54,785 nucleotides of DNA from an uncultured bacterium (lineage in GTDB: Bacteria > Verrucomicrobiota > Lentisphaeria > Victivallales > UBA1829). The translations under genes were made by a program, and so were the position numbers. Below the pieces are notes generated by a model. The model was given only the letters and a program-made list of their open reading frames with translations, made no database searches and was not told where the DNA came from. This document shows, piece by piece, positions 34,756 to 44,049 of the stretch; within the stretch, counting starts at the first letter, position 1, and each line of letters begins with the position of its first letter. The stretch spans positions 1-54,785 of the forward strand of contig CASEYW010000133.1 in the NCBI GenBank assembly GCA_949292215.1, written 5' to 3'.

Positions 34756-37710
34756 TTATTTGTTTTTCAAAGGAGGGACTGTTTTCGATGCGGAGTCCTG
34801 CTTTTCCGGGAGAAACTGTTCTGAAGTGTTTCCGCTGCGGAGCCGAATTCCGGAACCGGAACAATCAATTTCAGTCGTCCCGATGGTCAGGAGAGCCCCT
34901 TTCCGGGAGACTGCAAGCGCACTGGTGCCTTTCCTGAGCGGCTGGAGGACAGTGAAAAACCGCATTTTCTCGCGTTTCTCCGGATTGAAGATTTCCAGAG
35001 TCCAGACATTGCCGCGTTCCTTTTCCTGCCGTTCCAGATCGCGGACCGCAAACTTCGGGTTGATGATGAGATCGTTGTTTTTCCGGTTTACAAGGAATTT
35101 GCAATCCGCATCAAGAAAGAGTTCCATTTCGAGTTCAGGATGCCGATAGGTCCAGTTGTTGGCATTCCGCTGTTCCAGCAGTGTGTTCTTTTCCAGATTG
35201 TTCAGGTGGATTCTGGATGTGTAGCGATGGGATGCGTCTGCGGAAATCAGCGTGTCGATGAGGACAAAGACTCCGCTCTTTTTCAGGTGAACCACGGTGC
35301 GGCATGCCGATTTCATGTTTTCCTTGTATGCTCTGGCTCCTTCATTCATGAGGACATCCGCGAGTTTTCCCTCACGGCAGAGGAGCAGTTCTGTTGCAGG
35401 AATGGTTGGTTTGGGAAGAGACCACCACCAGCGCTGTTCGGAGTTGTCAATCTGAATGGTGTTTGCGCTTCGGATCGAGGAGGTGTATTCATGGAGCGGT
35501 CCTGTGAAACGGTTTGTGTATCCGCTCGACATGACAATCGGAACACCGAATGCGCCCAGATTGAAGGAATTCCGTTCGGTCCTCTGATGGTTCTGGGCCG
35601 TTCGGGTCGGCAGTGCGCCGTAGAGGGCGAACACCGTGGAGTTGTCGTCCCAGGAGGATCGGATAAAGGTCTCGCCGTTCCGGAACGCGCGGACCAGAGG
35701 GAGATTCCGTTCTGCGGGAGAGCGGCTTTCAGGAGCATCGTAGAGCAGATTCTTCCAGTCGGCGGAAATCCACCATTTTTCCGGATTTGGACTGAATTTC
35801 TGTCCGATCCACGCGGCAATGGGATCGTTGAGCATCCGTGCGAAAAGAAGACAGCTGGAGGCGGTCGGGGCGCCTGTAAAGTTGTCGTCGCAGAAGACAG
35901 TTCGCAGCGGGTGTGTTTTTCCGTTCCGGACCGTGAAGAAGTAGCGGTAGGCATACCATTCCGCTGTTCCCCGAAGCGGTGTGCCGTGAAGCAGGTTGCG
36001 ACACTCTTTCTCCGGCAGAGCGTGGAAGAAATCGTTGAGGACGCCGATCGGATACTTGAAATATCCGAACCCTTCACCGTAGCTGCCGTCGTCTTCGATG
36101 GCGTTGTTCAGGAATCGTTTGACCGCTTCCATTCCGGCCTGTTCACCCTGTTTGTCCTGGAAATACTTTGCATGGATGTAAAGTCCGCTGGCGAGCACGG
36201 CGGTGAAGTTGGAGATGAACGTTTTTTTGTTGATTTCCACGAATTCCCGGCATGCTTCGAGCCCGTCCCTGCGGACTCTCTGTTCGATTCGCGCTTTCTC
36301 TTCCGGAGAGAAGACGTCGGAGGCAAATGCAAGAATCGTGATGTACGCCATGCCGAGCTGACTGTTGGAAAGCGTCCCGATCCGTTTGTCCGGGAATCCC
36401 TCGTTCAGAATCTTGTCGCCGTACCAGAAGGTGTCGCCGAGAGTCATGGAGTGCATGGTGTAGTCGTGAATAAGCCTTCCCGTTTCCTTGTGACCGGTCA
36501 GGAAATAAACGACGGGCAGCAGATTCATGCAGCTGTAAAAGCGGTTGGTGTAGTCGGGCGAGCCGGCACTGACCAGATTCCACGGAGTCAGATGGCGGAT
36601 CGCTCCGGCGGAGCACATATAATCCCAGATGCGTGCGCCTTCCGGAGTGTTCTGCAATCTATCTGCGACAGCCAGCATCTGATCCCGGCGGAGAAACACT
36701 TCATTCAGGGGAGCTGTCCGAATCCGGTTCCGGTCGATTTGAAATTCTTTCCGGGTATAGCGGCGCTGGGGGAAGGGGGAGGAGAGCCGGAACTCTTTCA
36801 TCTTCGGTGTCGCGGCGCTGTACCATTCCGTGGAACGGTCGGTGTTCCGGAGAAAGCGCTCCCGGATTCCATGCGATACCAGCCGGATGATGCGTTTGTT
36901 GCCGCGAACACTCAGATGTGTGTTGTCTCTGCCGATCTGACTCCGCATTCCGCCGGGAGCGTTCAGAACAGCTCCGTACAGATCCAGAACGGTGATGTCC
37001 GGATGACGTTTCATGACCTCGTCCGCGATCCGGTTGAGGTTGTCGATGCGGGAATCGGGTTTTCCTGTCTCTTTCCGGTAGATCGGAGTGGTGCGCGCCC
37101 AGAAGAGGCGGGCTCCTGTTTTCCGGAGACGTTCAATGATTGTCTCCAGATTTTTCCGGTACTGCTCCTCCTTCAGCGCGCGGTCATGAATTCCGAAGTT
37201 GAAAACGATACAGTCCCATTTCTTGTTTCCGAGCCATTCGTCGAGAAAGCGTATTCCGTTTTCACTGGACCCGCAGTTCGCGGGAGCCCGGTGAAGATTT
37301 GCCTCTCCGGCGAGTGCTTTCCGGACGCCGCTGGTATAGCTGCGGGAGATGGAGTCGCCGATCAGGAGAATTCGCGGGAGTTTCGGATCGTCTTTGACAT
37401 AGGTGAATCCCCAGTCCGGCCAGCGCTTGCCTGCGTTTTTGAGGTTCCGCGCTTTGACGTGATGGGAAAAGTAGAAGCTCCCGAGATGTTTTTCCAGCGT
37501 CAGTTCCCACTCTTTTTCTTCGGGCGGAAGGGTGTTGCGCCAGTTCAGATAGGCTTTTGCCTCCTGTTCGGGAATCTCTTTCCAGACCCCCTGCGCCTGC
37601 TGTTTCTTCTGCTCCGCAAGATTGGTCGGTTCCCCGGAGAACAGGGAAACATGCGGCGGAAATACCAGAAGGAGAAGCCCGAAGAACAGGGCTGCGTTTT
37701 GTTTCATCAT
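34756..37710 (-). CDS. Secreted SGNH hydrolase-heparinase II/III-like lyase fusion
   Basis: A 984-residue secreted protein. A signal peptide (about 1-26) precedes an SGNH esterase domain (about 110-290) with ILLIGDSISRSY (Ser120), NFGIHD and DNTHLSVRG. After that comes a long alpha-helical toroid-like region (about 330-650), then a beta-sandwich (about 690-950) with NHQRTERNSFNLGAFG, typical of heparinase II/III and alginate lyase families. One protein may thus remove ester groups and cleave an acidic polysaccharide. AAGGA lies before ATG 37710. It follows a pseudopilin by 26 bases and precedes an MBL-fold hydrolase. Confidence 0.82.
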   Translation of the reverse strand: MMKQNAALFFGLLLLVFPPHVSLFSGEPTNLAEQKKQQAQGVWKEIPEQEAKAYLNWRNTLPPEEKEWELTLEKHLGSFYFSHHVKARNLKNAGKRWPDWGFTYVKDDPKLPRILLIGDSISRSYTSGVRKALAGEANLHRAPANCGSSENGIRFLDEWLGNKKWDCIVFNFGIHDRALKEEQYRKNLETIIERLRKTGARLFWARTTPIYRKETGKPDSRIDNLNRIADEVMKRHPDITVLDLYGAVLNAPGGMRSQIGRDNTHLSVRGNKRIIRLVSHGIRERFLRNTDRSTEWYSAATPKMKEFRLSSPFPQRRYTRKEFQIDRNRIRTAPLNEVFLRRDQMLAVADRLQNTPEGARIWDYMCSAGAIRHLTPWNLVSAGSPDYTNRFYSCMNLLPVVYFLTGHKETGRLIHDYTMHSMTLGDTFWYGDKILNEGFPDKRIGTLSNSQLGMAYITILAFASDVFSPEEKARIEQRVRRDGLEACREFVEINKKTFISNFTAVLASGLYIHAKYFQDKQGEQAGMEAVKRFLNNAIEDDGSYGEGFGYFKYPIGVLNDFFHALPEKECRNLLHGTPLRGTAEWYAYRYFFTVRNGKTHPLRTVFCDDNFTGAPTASSCLLFARMLNDPIAAWIGQKFSPNPEKWWISADWKNLLYDAPESRSPAERNLPLVRAFRNGETFIRSSWDDNSTVFALYGALPTRTAQNHQRTERNSFNLGAFGVPIVMSSGYTNRFTGPLHEYTSSIRSANTIQIDNSEQRWWWSLPKPTIPATELLLCREGKLADVLMNEGARAYKENMKSACRTVVHLKKSGVFVLIDTLISADASHRYTSRIHLNNLEKNTLLEQRNANNWTYRHPELEMELFLDADCKFLVNRKNNDLIINPKFAVRDLERQEKERGNVWTLEIFNPEKREKMRFFTVLQPLRKGTSALAVSRKGALLTIGTTEIDCSGSGIRLRSGNTSEQFLPEKQDSASKTVPPLKNK

Positions 37711-37736
37711 TTGAAATCCTTTCCTTTGTGCATCTG

Positions 37737-38507
37737 TTACTTTGCCCCGAGCATCACGGTGTATGCCACCGATTCATCGCCAAGCTGGTAGAGAGTTGCA
37801 TAGGAGACTGATGCGACGTGGCCGTCGCCGAACGCCGCATTGACGCTTCCGTTGTGACGCTGATAACCGTACTTGCTTGTACCTGTCCGTATGTTTCTGT
37901 TGTTCAGACGGAAAGTACCGGATGGAACTCCCGTGGAGAGGGCCCCGATGGCATCCGCCAGAAAAAGTTTGGAAGCAAGTGTGCGGATCTGTGTCAGTTT
38001 GCTTGGTGGACGCATATTGGATGAATTGTATCCGTAGACTCCGATAAAGTGCTGCGGCATTCCATAATGTACATAAGCCAGTCCCGGTTCCTTGCCGCTG
38101 TCCGTGAATGCCGGACACTTCAGAAGATCGCGTGCGGATTTCTCCGGGATATCTTTCCAGGTATCCACGCTTCCGTCGCTTTTGAGGAAACTTTCCTTCA
38201 TACCGAGTTCCGCCCGGATGTACCAGGTCCAGAGAGCATTTTCCGGACCGGTGAATCCCCGGTAGTTCACCCAATCCGATTTTCCTTCATACTCGGAACT
38301 CATATAACGGTCCGGAATCATGACGTCATCATGTGCCATGGAGTAAATCAGATATCCCTGAATGACTTGTCTCAGGTTGCCCGCACAGGAAATCTGCATG
38401 GCCTTGCTTCGTGCTTTGTGCAGCGCAGGCAGGAGAACGGAGATCAGAATCGCTATGACTGCAACGGTAATCAGAAGTTCAATCAAAGTAAATGGTTTTC
38501 GTTTCAT
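37737..38507 (-). CDS. Type II secretion pseudopilin-like protein (H-X9-DG)
   Basis: A 256-residue protein starting MKRKPFTLIELLITVAVIAIL; the residue before the conserved Phe is Pro, not Gly. The H-X9-DG motif is HNGSVNAAFGDG. AAGGGAAG lies before ATG 38507 and a perfect-consensus promoter upstream. It leads the operon with the SGNH-lyase fusion and the MBL hydrolase, and diverges from the GntR-type regulator. Its inferred role is to help deliver or display the lyase. Confidence 0.88.
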   Translation of the reverse strand: MKRKPFTLIELLITVAVIAILISVLLPALHKARSKAMQISCAGNLRQVIQGYLIYSMAHDDVMIPDRYMSSEYEGKSDWVNYRGFTGPENALWTWYIRAELGMKESFLKSDGSVDTWKDIPEKSARDLLKCPAFTDSGKEPGLAYVHYGMPQHFIGVYGYNSSNMRPPSKLTQIRTLASKLFLADAIGALSTGVPSGTFRLNNRNIRTGTSKYGYQRHNGSVNAAFGDGHVASVSYATLYQLGDESVAYTVMLGAK

Positions 38508-38605
38508 CTGCGCTTCCCTTTCTGTTTTGCCAGAGATGACGGAATGTTTCCGTTGACTCCGTTTCAGGATGCCTTCCTCCGGAAAATCAAATTGTTCTAT
38601 TTTTG

Positions 38606-38634
38606 ATTATAATCGTAAACCGGATTTCTGTCAA
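38606..38634 (-). promoter_or_regulatory. Consensus promoter of the pseudopilin-lyase operon
   Basis: Minus strand -35 TTGACA (38634-38629), 17-bp spacer ending CGAT, -10 TATAAT (38611-38606). Both boxes match consensus perfectly, and CGATTATAAT is shared with the promoter at 3959-3987. Confidence 0.85.
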
Positions 38635-38667
38635 CTGTTCTTGATGAAAAAAAGAAAGGAAAAGAAA

Positions 38668-38704
38668 AAATTGTTCTTGAAATAATAACAATTTATGATA
38701 ATGT
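38668..38704 (+). promoter_or_regulatory. Promoter of the GntR-type regulator with overlapping inverted repeat
   Basis: TTGAAA (38677-38682), 16-bp spacer, TAATGT (38699-38704). The inverted repeat AAATTGTT (38668-38675) / AACAATTT (38687-38694) spans the -35 box, as expected for autorepression. Another ATTGTTCT copy lies near 38591, just downstream of the divergent promoter's -10. Confidence 0.55.
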
Positions 38705-38733
38705 AATGAAGCATATATGGAAGGGAGTCTTTC

Positions 38734-39810
38734 ATGCCTTTGAAACGAAGATTGAGCGACGAAGTCCGGAAGTATGTTCTGGATCGGATCGCGAATGGTG
38801 AATATGCCAGAGGGGAACGGGTGGAAACGATCCGGGAATTGTGCATGCGTCTGAAGGTTTCCCACATGGTTGCCGCCACGGCGATGCGTTCTCTTGCGGA
38901 GGAGAAGGTTGTGATTTCGCATGTCGGGCGCGGAACGATTGTTTCCCCGGATCTTCCCGATACCTATTTCAGAAAAACGCCTGAGATGGTATCGGAGCGG
39001 AAAATCCTTTATTTCTTTTTCGAGACAACCTATACGCCTCGTCTTTCCTCTTATCACGCGGAGGTTCTCTCCCATCTTCAGTCCGCGGCGGCTCTGCGCG
39101 GCTGGGAGACGCGGGTTGAGCTTCTGGCGGGAGAGCGTCTGCTTCATGCTGCCCGTTCTTCCGGAACGGTTGGAATTGTATCGTGCTGTGTGGATCAGCC
39201 GTTTCCCGAGCTTCCGGTTCCGGTTGTATGTTACGGGATTGCCGCACGTTCCTTTCAAAACTGTTGTGTCGTGGCGGATAATTTCAGGGCCGGAGTCGAG
39301 GGAACGAGGCGGCTGCTGAACAGAGGATGCCGTCGTCTGGTTTTCATTGACGGACGCGACAAACCGCGCGAAGGTGCATGGGACGGGTGGAACCCTGAGC
39401 TCCAGTTCGCGGAGACTTTTCATGGAATGGAAAGCGTCTGTCGTGAACGCGGCCTGTCTCCTGAACTTGCTTCCTGGAATATCAACTCCGACTGCGAAGA
39501 GATGGATCGTATTCTGCGGCAGCTGCCCGGTACGACTGGAACCGGATTTCTGATCGGCAACCGTTCCATGGCATGGGAGATTGTTCTCCGCGCCCGCGAG
39601 CTGGGAATCCGGATTCCGGAGGAACTTTCGATTGTCACGTTTGTTTCGCGCGGCGGCAGAGAAATGGAGTTGCCTCTTGACACCTTCAACTTCGATTCCC
39701 GCACGGTCGCGGAACAATGTGTGATCTGTATTGAGAACGCTCGCCGCGGAGGGGTTCTGCCTTCCCGGATTTTGACGGAAATGCCTTTCCATGAGGAAGG
39801 TTCTTCCTGA
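38734..39810 (+). CDS. GntR-type winged-helix regulator with LacI-like sensor domain
   Basis: A 358-residue regulator. The N-terminal winged helix (about 5-70) contains ETIRELCMRLKVSHMVAATA and the wing HVGRGTIVS. A LacI-like ligand domain follows (about 88-350). AAGGGAG precedes ATG 38734. It is divergent from the pseudopilin-lyase operon and 59 bases upstream of an M14 peptidase gene, so it probably controls both. Confidence 0.88.
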   Translation: MPLKRRLSDEVRKYVLDRIANGEYARGERVETIRELCMRLKVSHMVAATAMRSLAEEKVVISHVGRGTIVSPDLPDTYFRKTPEMVSERKILYFFFETTYTPRLSSYHAEVLSHLQSAAALRGWETRVELLAGERLLHAARSSGTVGIVSCCVDQPFPELPVPVVCYGIAARSFQNCCVVADNFRAGVEGTRRLLNRGCRRLVFIDGRDKPREGAWDGWNPELQFAETFHGMESVCRERGLSPELASWNINSDCEEMDRILRQLPGTTGTGFLIGNRSMAWEIVLRARELGIRIPEELSIVTFVSRGGREMELPLDTFNFDSRTVAEQCVICIENARRGGVLPSRILTEMPFHEEGSS

Positions 39811-39869
39811 TTCGTTCCGGTTGCGGTTTCACGCCGGAAAACAGGAAATGAAAGAAGGAAAAGAAAACA

Positions 39870-40985
39870 ATGGATTTGTGCAGGATTACAGGAAATTTTC
39901 CGGGAGGAAATATCAAGCTCGTTTCCATGCGGGGACGCGAGATCGGCGTGGATGTTGAAATGCGGGATTCTTCGGGAGACTGGTTTTACTGGTGTTTCAA
40001 AGCGCATTTCCGGGAACCGGGGAACTATCATTTTCAGTTTCCGAGGCCCGGCAAGGTCGGCACACGCGGTCCCGCGATCAGTCTTGATGGCGGAATGCAC
40101 TGGCGCTGGCTCAGTGCCACCCGCTGGAATGATTCCCGGGGATTTGTCTATGACTGTCCAAAGGCGGACACCGAAGTCCTCTTCTGCACTGGAATTCCGT
40201 ATCTTCAGAGAGATCTGGAGGCTTTTCTCAAAGAATTCGCCGGAGCTTCCTTTCTGCAGAGTCGAACTCTCTGTCGGAGTCGGAAGGGACGGAATGTGGA
40301 GCTGGTCTCTGTCGTGGATGGGTGTCCGGACTACACGGTTCTTCTGACCTCCCGGCACCATTCTGTGGAAATGATGGCGACTCATGTTCTGGAAGGTATT
40401 CTGCGTGCAGCTCTGGAACCGACGGAATTCGGACAGGTCTTCCGCCGGAAGATTGCACTCTTTGCAGTTCCTTTTGTCGACAAGGATGGGGTAGAGGAGG
40501 GCGATCAGGGAAAAAACCGCATGCCGCACGATCACGCCCGCGATTATCAGGAGCCGGCGCTTTATCCCGAGACGCAGGCGCTTCGGGAATGGATTTCCCG
40601 GAATCAGCCGGATTTTCTTTTGGATCTGCATTGTCCGCTTCTTTCCGGTGCGCTCCGGGAGAACCCCGCTCTGATTGGTTCCGGAGATTCCGCAATGGAT
40701 GCTGCCATGGATCGCTTTTCCAACTGTCTGGAACAGTGGCGCATTCCGGATGCTCCGTATTTCAGACAGCACAACATTCCCTTTGGTAGTGCATGGAATG
40801 TGGCGAAAAATTATACGCAGGGGTTGACCCTGATCCGTTATGCGTCTCATCTGCCTTTTGTTTCTTATGCTCAGACGATGGAAATCCCGTTTTCGAATTT
40901 CGGGGAGATCACAGTGGATCGTGATTCCATGCTGCGTTTCGGTGGCAGCATAGCCCGCGCCATCCTGCTTTTCTTACAGGAATGA
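39870..40985 (+). CDS. M14-family zinc carboxypeptidase-like protein
   Basis: A 371-residue protein with an N-terminal beta-rich domain (1-110) and an M14 domain. Zinc ligands are His164 and Glu167 (SRHHSVE) and His254 (LLDLHCP). PFVDKDGVEEGDQGKNR matches the substrate-binding block and YAQTMEIP probably carries the catalytic Glu. The layout resembles the AGTPBP/Nna1-like cytosolic branch with its N-terminal domain. No signal peptide is seen. It may trim a peptide or amidated sugar linked to the neighbouring glycan pathway; the substrate is unknown. Confidence 0.82.
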   Translation: MDLCRITGNFPGGNIKLVSMRGREIGVDVEMRDSSGDWFYWCFKAHFREPGNYHFQFPRPGKVGTRGPAISLDGGMHWRWLSATRWNDSRGFVYDCPKADTEVLFCTGIPYLQRDLEAFLKEFAGASFLQSRTLCRSRKGRNVELVSVVDGCPDYTVLLTSRHHSVEMMATHVLEGILRAALEPTEFGQVFRRKIALFAVPFVDKDGVEEGDQGKNRMPHDHARDYQEPALYPETQALREWISRNQPDFLLDLHCPLLSGALRENPALIGSGDSAMDAAMDRFSNCLEQWRIPDAPYFRQHNIPFGSAWNVAKNYTQGLTLIRYASHLPFVSYAQTMEIPFSNFGEITVDRDSMLRFGGSIARAILLFLQE

Positions 40986-41034
40986 ATACCGGGCCGGAGT
41001 TTTTCCGTTCCGGCAAGACCGGAGACTCTCCTCT

Positions 41035-44000
41035 TCATTTCATCAGGCGTCCGAAGAGGAATCGGTTGACACAATTCAATGATCCTCCTGCCCATGGATA
41101 TTTTTTCATGGCATTCCGTGTTTCGCTGTCGTTGTCGTTGAAGATGATATCGAATCCGAGCTCTTCGGGTGAATTTGCCAGTTTGACTGCGTTCCATGGA
41201 ATCAGTATTTGCGCATCATAACCGTTCGCATCTTCCCGGATTTGGTACTGAAATTGAGAAGAATCTGTATTTGCGAAACTTGTGCATCCGGCAGGGAGAC
41301 CGTTCCTGGATCGTGGAAATAGAAAAATCCGGTGAACGGAATCCTTCTCTTTGTATTCGGAACGGTTCAAATGAAGATCTGGTTCGGTGTCAAGATAGAG
41401 TTCCACACAGTCTCCTGTCCAGGGTGCATTTTTCTCGCGGCATCCGCGTTCCGGGTCAAGAATGCGGGCGGAAACGAAAAGACCTTCTTTCCGTAGTTCC
41501 GCGGAAAAGGAACCTTTTCCGTTGATTTGGAACCGTTCGCCGGATTTCATGATTCGGGGCGTGATGATGACTTTTGTCTCATGGCTGGTAAACCCCTGGG
41601 AATCCTCTACGAGAATAGTGATTTTTTCCGGAATGGTTTGTCGGGGGAAAAAGCGGAAGATTTGTTCCTTTCCGGCGGGAATCGTGATTTCCATTTTTTC
41701 CGTCAGATTGCGGACCTTCACTGCAAGATGCAGCGAAGTTTCCGTTTTATTGATGAGATTGACGGCAAGCCTGCCATCGGTAGCACGGACTCCAAGAATT
41801 CTATACGGGCGTTCCGGCTGAATGCTTCCCCGAAGGCTGGTTAAAAGATTTTCTCCCGTCACATAGACAGGAAAAGCATTTTTCAGCAGAATCCGTTTCT
41901 GAGGTAAAGAGTTCCCGTAGAGATCAAAAATCCGCATTGTTTGGTCCGGTTTGAACAGAAAGGAATCTTCGCGTGCAATGGGCCAGACAACTGCGGTTTC
42001 AGTACCGGTCTGATTCCGAAAGAGATAGCCGTTTACACCGTTGCAGAGCGAGGCAAGGTGTTCGAGCGGAGTCGCATGTTCCAGAAAGGCTGCTGCTGTG
42101 TTCTGTGCAACTCCGATTTCCGAGGGAATCAGATATGGAATGAACCCGGAGTCGATCGCGTTTTGTGGATGATGCCACGGATTGGCGAACAACTGATTGT
42201 CTTTCAGAGATGACGCGTGAGTGATTCCGTTCCCGGCGAGAATCGCAAGATGACGGACGTAGTATTCCGGAGTAATACGTGATTTTTCGATATCCCCCGA
42301 TAACTTGTAATCCACTTCTGCAGGATGAATATAAAAACATTCCGTGTTCCAGACTGGTAGATCTGGTCGTTTGTATTTGACGCAGAGCTCCTTCAGTTTC
42401 TTTTGCTGGAGATCTGCGGAAGAGATCGCATTGTCAAGGGACGCTTCATAGGGATGGAAGGAAAGAATATCCAGATAACGGAAGGCTCCATGCTTTCCCG
42501 CATTATCGGTAAAATCAAGAACCCCTCCCTGATGGTCACCTGTTGCGCAGATTCCGACGAGTTTCGCATCCGGCTGACTCTTTTTCAGAGTTTCGAAGGC
42601 GAGACGTTGATATTTGACATAACTCTGCGGATATTCGGCACGTCCCAGATTCGGTTCGTTCATGAATTCATAATACGTTACGCTTCCTTTGAAGAGTTCT
42701 GACGTTTTCCGGATGTATTCACAGAAATCCTGTTCGTCTGGTTCCGTCAGGTCGCAGTGGAACTGTTTCCAGTACCCGATGATCCGCGCCTCTTTGCTGA
42801 TGTACCAGTTTCGGACCTTTTCATAGTTTTTTCCCGGTTTTCGTGAGACATCGAATCCGGAAAGCCCCAGAATCACCAGCGGTTCGATTCCTTCCAATGC
42901 CATTTTGGAAAGGAGCAGCGGTTCAATTCCATAATCCAGTACGCCCCGCCGGGGACTTGCATCCAGCCATTTCAAGTGGAAGAGGCGGAACAGGCGGACC
43001 CCGAGCTGACGGTGAAGAAACATCGTTTTCTTGAAATCCATGCCATGCGCTGCGCGGAATTTTCTGCCGGACCAGCTCCGCCAGAGATTCAGATGAGGTG
43101 AATTTGTTCCGATCGTGAATCCTTTCATCAAATCTGTTTTTCCTGTCGGGAGGCGGTGAAGGACCGAATGGTATGCGGGCAGTCCTTTTTCTTCGCGGTT
43201 TCCGGAATGCAAACGGAGTTCATACTGGAAATAACCGGTTCTTTCGGAGTGATCCGGGAAGGTCCTGATGGCGGTTCCGTACGCCGGAATTGTCATGGTG
43301 CCAGAAAATGGTTTCCGGTACCCGGTTACCGGATCGTATTTTTCGATTTTGAAAGGCAGTGTTGCAGTTCTGTCTGAGGCATTGAATGCACAGAGTGTAA
43401 TGTTCCCCTTTTCCCCAGAGAAAGAAAACGTTTCCTGTTTCAGAACTGCCGCTTCAACTGGTGATTTCGGATGGTATTCGCTTGCCAGCTTTCCCTCCTC
43501 AAGTTGAACTGCATCAACCCAGAGTGTACCTTTTTCACTCAGAATGATTGCGGCGTTGCCGCTGTAATGGGGATTCGGAATGTGGAAGGAAAAGGAGTAG
43601 CGTTTCCAGTCGCGGGAGACCCTGAATTTTTGTCCGCGGCTATCCCAGTTGATGGATTTTCTGTCCTGGGGTTTTTGGGTGACGGCTGTCAGGGAAAGCG
43701 TAGCGGTCAGTTCTCGGTCTGCTTTCATATAAGCGGAAAAGGTGAACATGCCTGTCCGTTTTTCGAGCATGACGGGAGAACAGAGGAATTCCAGGGGTGT
43801 GCCGCGATCGTTTTTCAGTTGCAATGATGCTTTTCCGTGCATGAATTCTTTCCGGTCGATAGAAACACTCATCGGTATTTCATTTTCCGGGGTTATCCGG
43901 AGGTAGGAAACTCCTCCTGCTCCACCAGCAAAACCGAGTTCAAAACTGGAATTGGCTATCCTGTTTTCTCCCGGAATGCCGGAAAACGGTGTACAAAACA

Positions 44001-44043
44001 GAGAGAAAAGGATCAGAACGAAACTCCTATGGATTTGCTTCAT
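41035..44043 (-). CDS. Secreted clan GH-A-like glycosidase with N- and C-terminal binding modules
   Basis: A 1002-residue secreted enzyme. A signal peptide (1-23) precedes a CBM4/9-type jelly roll (about 28-195), a linker, a TIM barrel (about 305-650), a beta domain and a CBM9-like end (about 830-995; WTGDCVELYLD). The acid/base is Glu463 in YYEFMNEPN and the probable nucleophile is Glu568 in VWNTECF. AAAGGA lies before ATG 44043. It follows the small CBM-like protein by 6 bases and a pseudopilin upstream of that. Glycoside hydrolase family and substrate are undetermined; GH39-like or related. Confidence 0.84.
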   Translation of the reverse strand: MKQIHRSFVLILFSLFCTPFSGIPGENRIANSSFELGFAGGAGGVSYLRITPENEIPMSVSIDRKEFMHGKASLQLKNDRGTPLEFLCSPVMLEKRTGMFTFSAYMKADRELTATLSLTAVTQKPQDRKSINWDSRGQKFRVSRDWKRYSFSFHIPNPHYSGNAAIILSEKGTLWVDAVQLEEGKLASEYHPKSPVEAAVLKQETFSFSGEKGNITLCAFNASDRTATLPFKIEKYDPVTGYRKPFSGTMTIPAYGTAIRTFPDHSERTGYFQYELRLHSGNREEKGLPAYHSVLHRLPTGKTDLMKGFTIGTNSPHLNLWRSWSGRKFRAAHGMDFKKTMFLHRQLGVRLFRLFHLKWLDASPRRGVLDYGIEPLLLSKMALEGIEPLVILGLSGFDVSRKPGKNYEKVRNWYISKEARIIGYWKQFHCDLTEPDEQDFCEYIRKTSELFKGSVTYYEFMNEPNLGRAEYPQSYVKYQRLAFETLKKSQPDAKLVGICATGDHQGGVLDFTDNAGKHGAFRYLDILSFHPYEASLDNAISSADLQQKKLKELCVKYKRPDLPVWNTECFYIHPAEVDYKLSGDIEKSRITPEYYVRHLAILAGNGITHASSLKDNQLFANPWHHPQNAIDSGFIPYLIPSEIGVAQNTAAAFLEHATPLEHLASLCNGVNGYLFRNQTGTETAVVWPIAREDSFLFKPDQTMRIFDLYGNSLPQKRILLKNAFPVYVTGENLLTSLRGSIQPERPYRILGVRATDGRLAVNLINKTETSLHLAVKVRNLTEKMEITIPAGKEQIFRFFPRQTIPEKITILVEDSQGFTSHETKVIITPRIMKSGERFQINGKGSFSAELRKEGLFVSARILDPERGCREKNAPWTGDCVELYLDTEPDLHLNRSEYKEKDSVHRIFLFPRSRNGLPAGCTSFANTDSSQFQYQIREDANGYDAQILIPWNAVKLANSPEELGFDIIFNDNDSETRNAMKKYPWAGGSLNCVNRFLFGRLMK

Positions 44044-44049
44044 GAGTGT

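Noticed and set aside
35140..37791. An 883-codon plus-strand open frame opposite the SGNH-lyase fusion
   Set aside because: Same reason: antisense shadow produced by codon bias; no start signal or recognisable domain.
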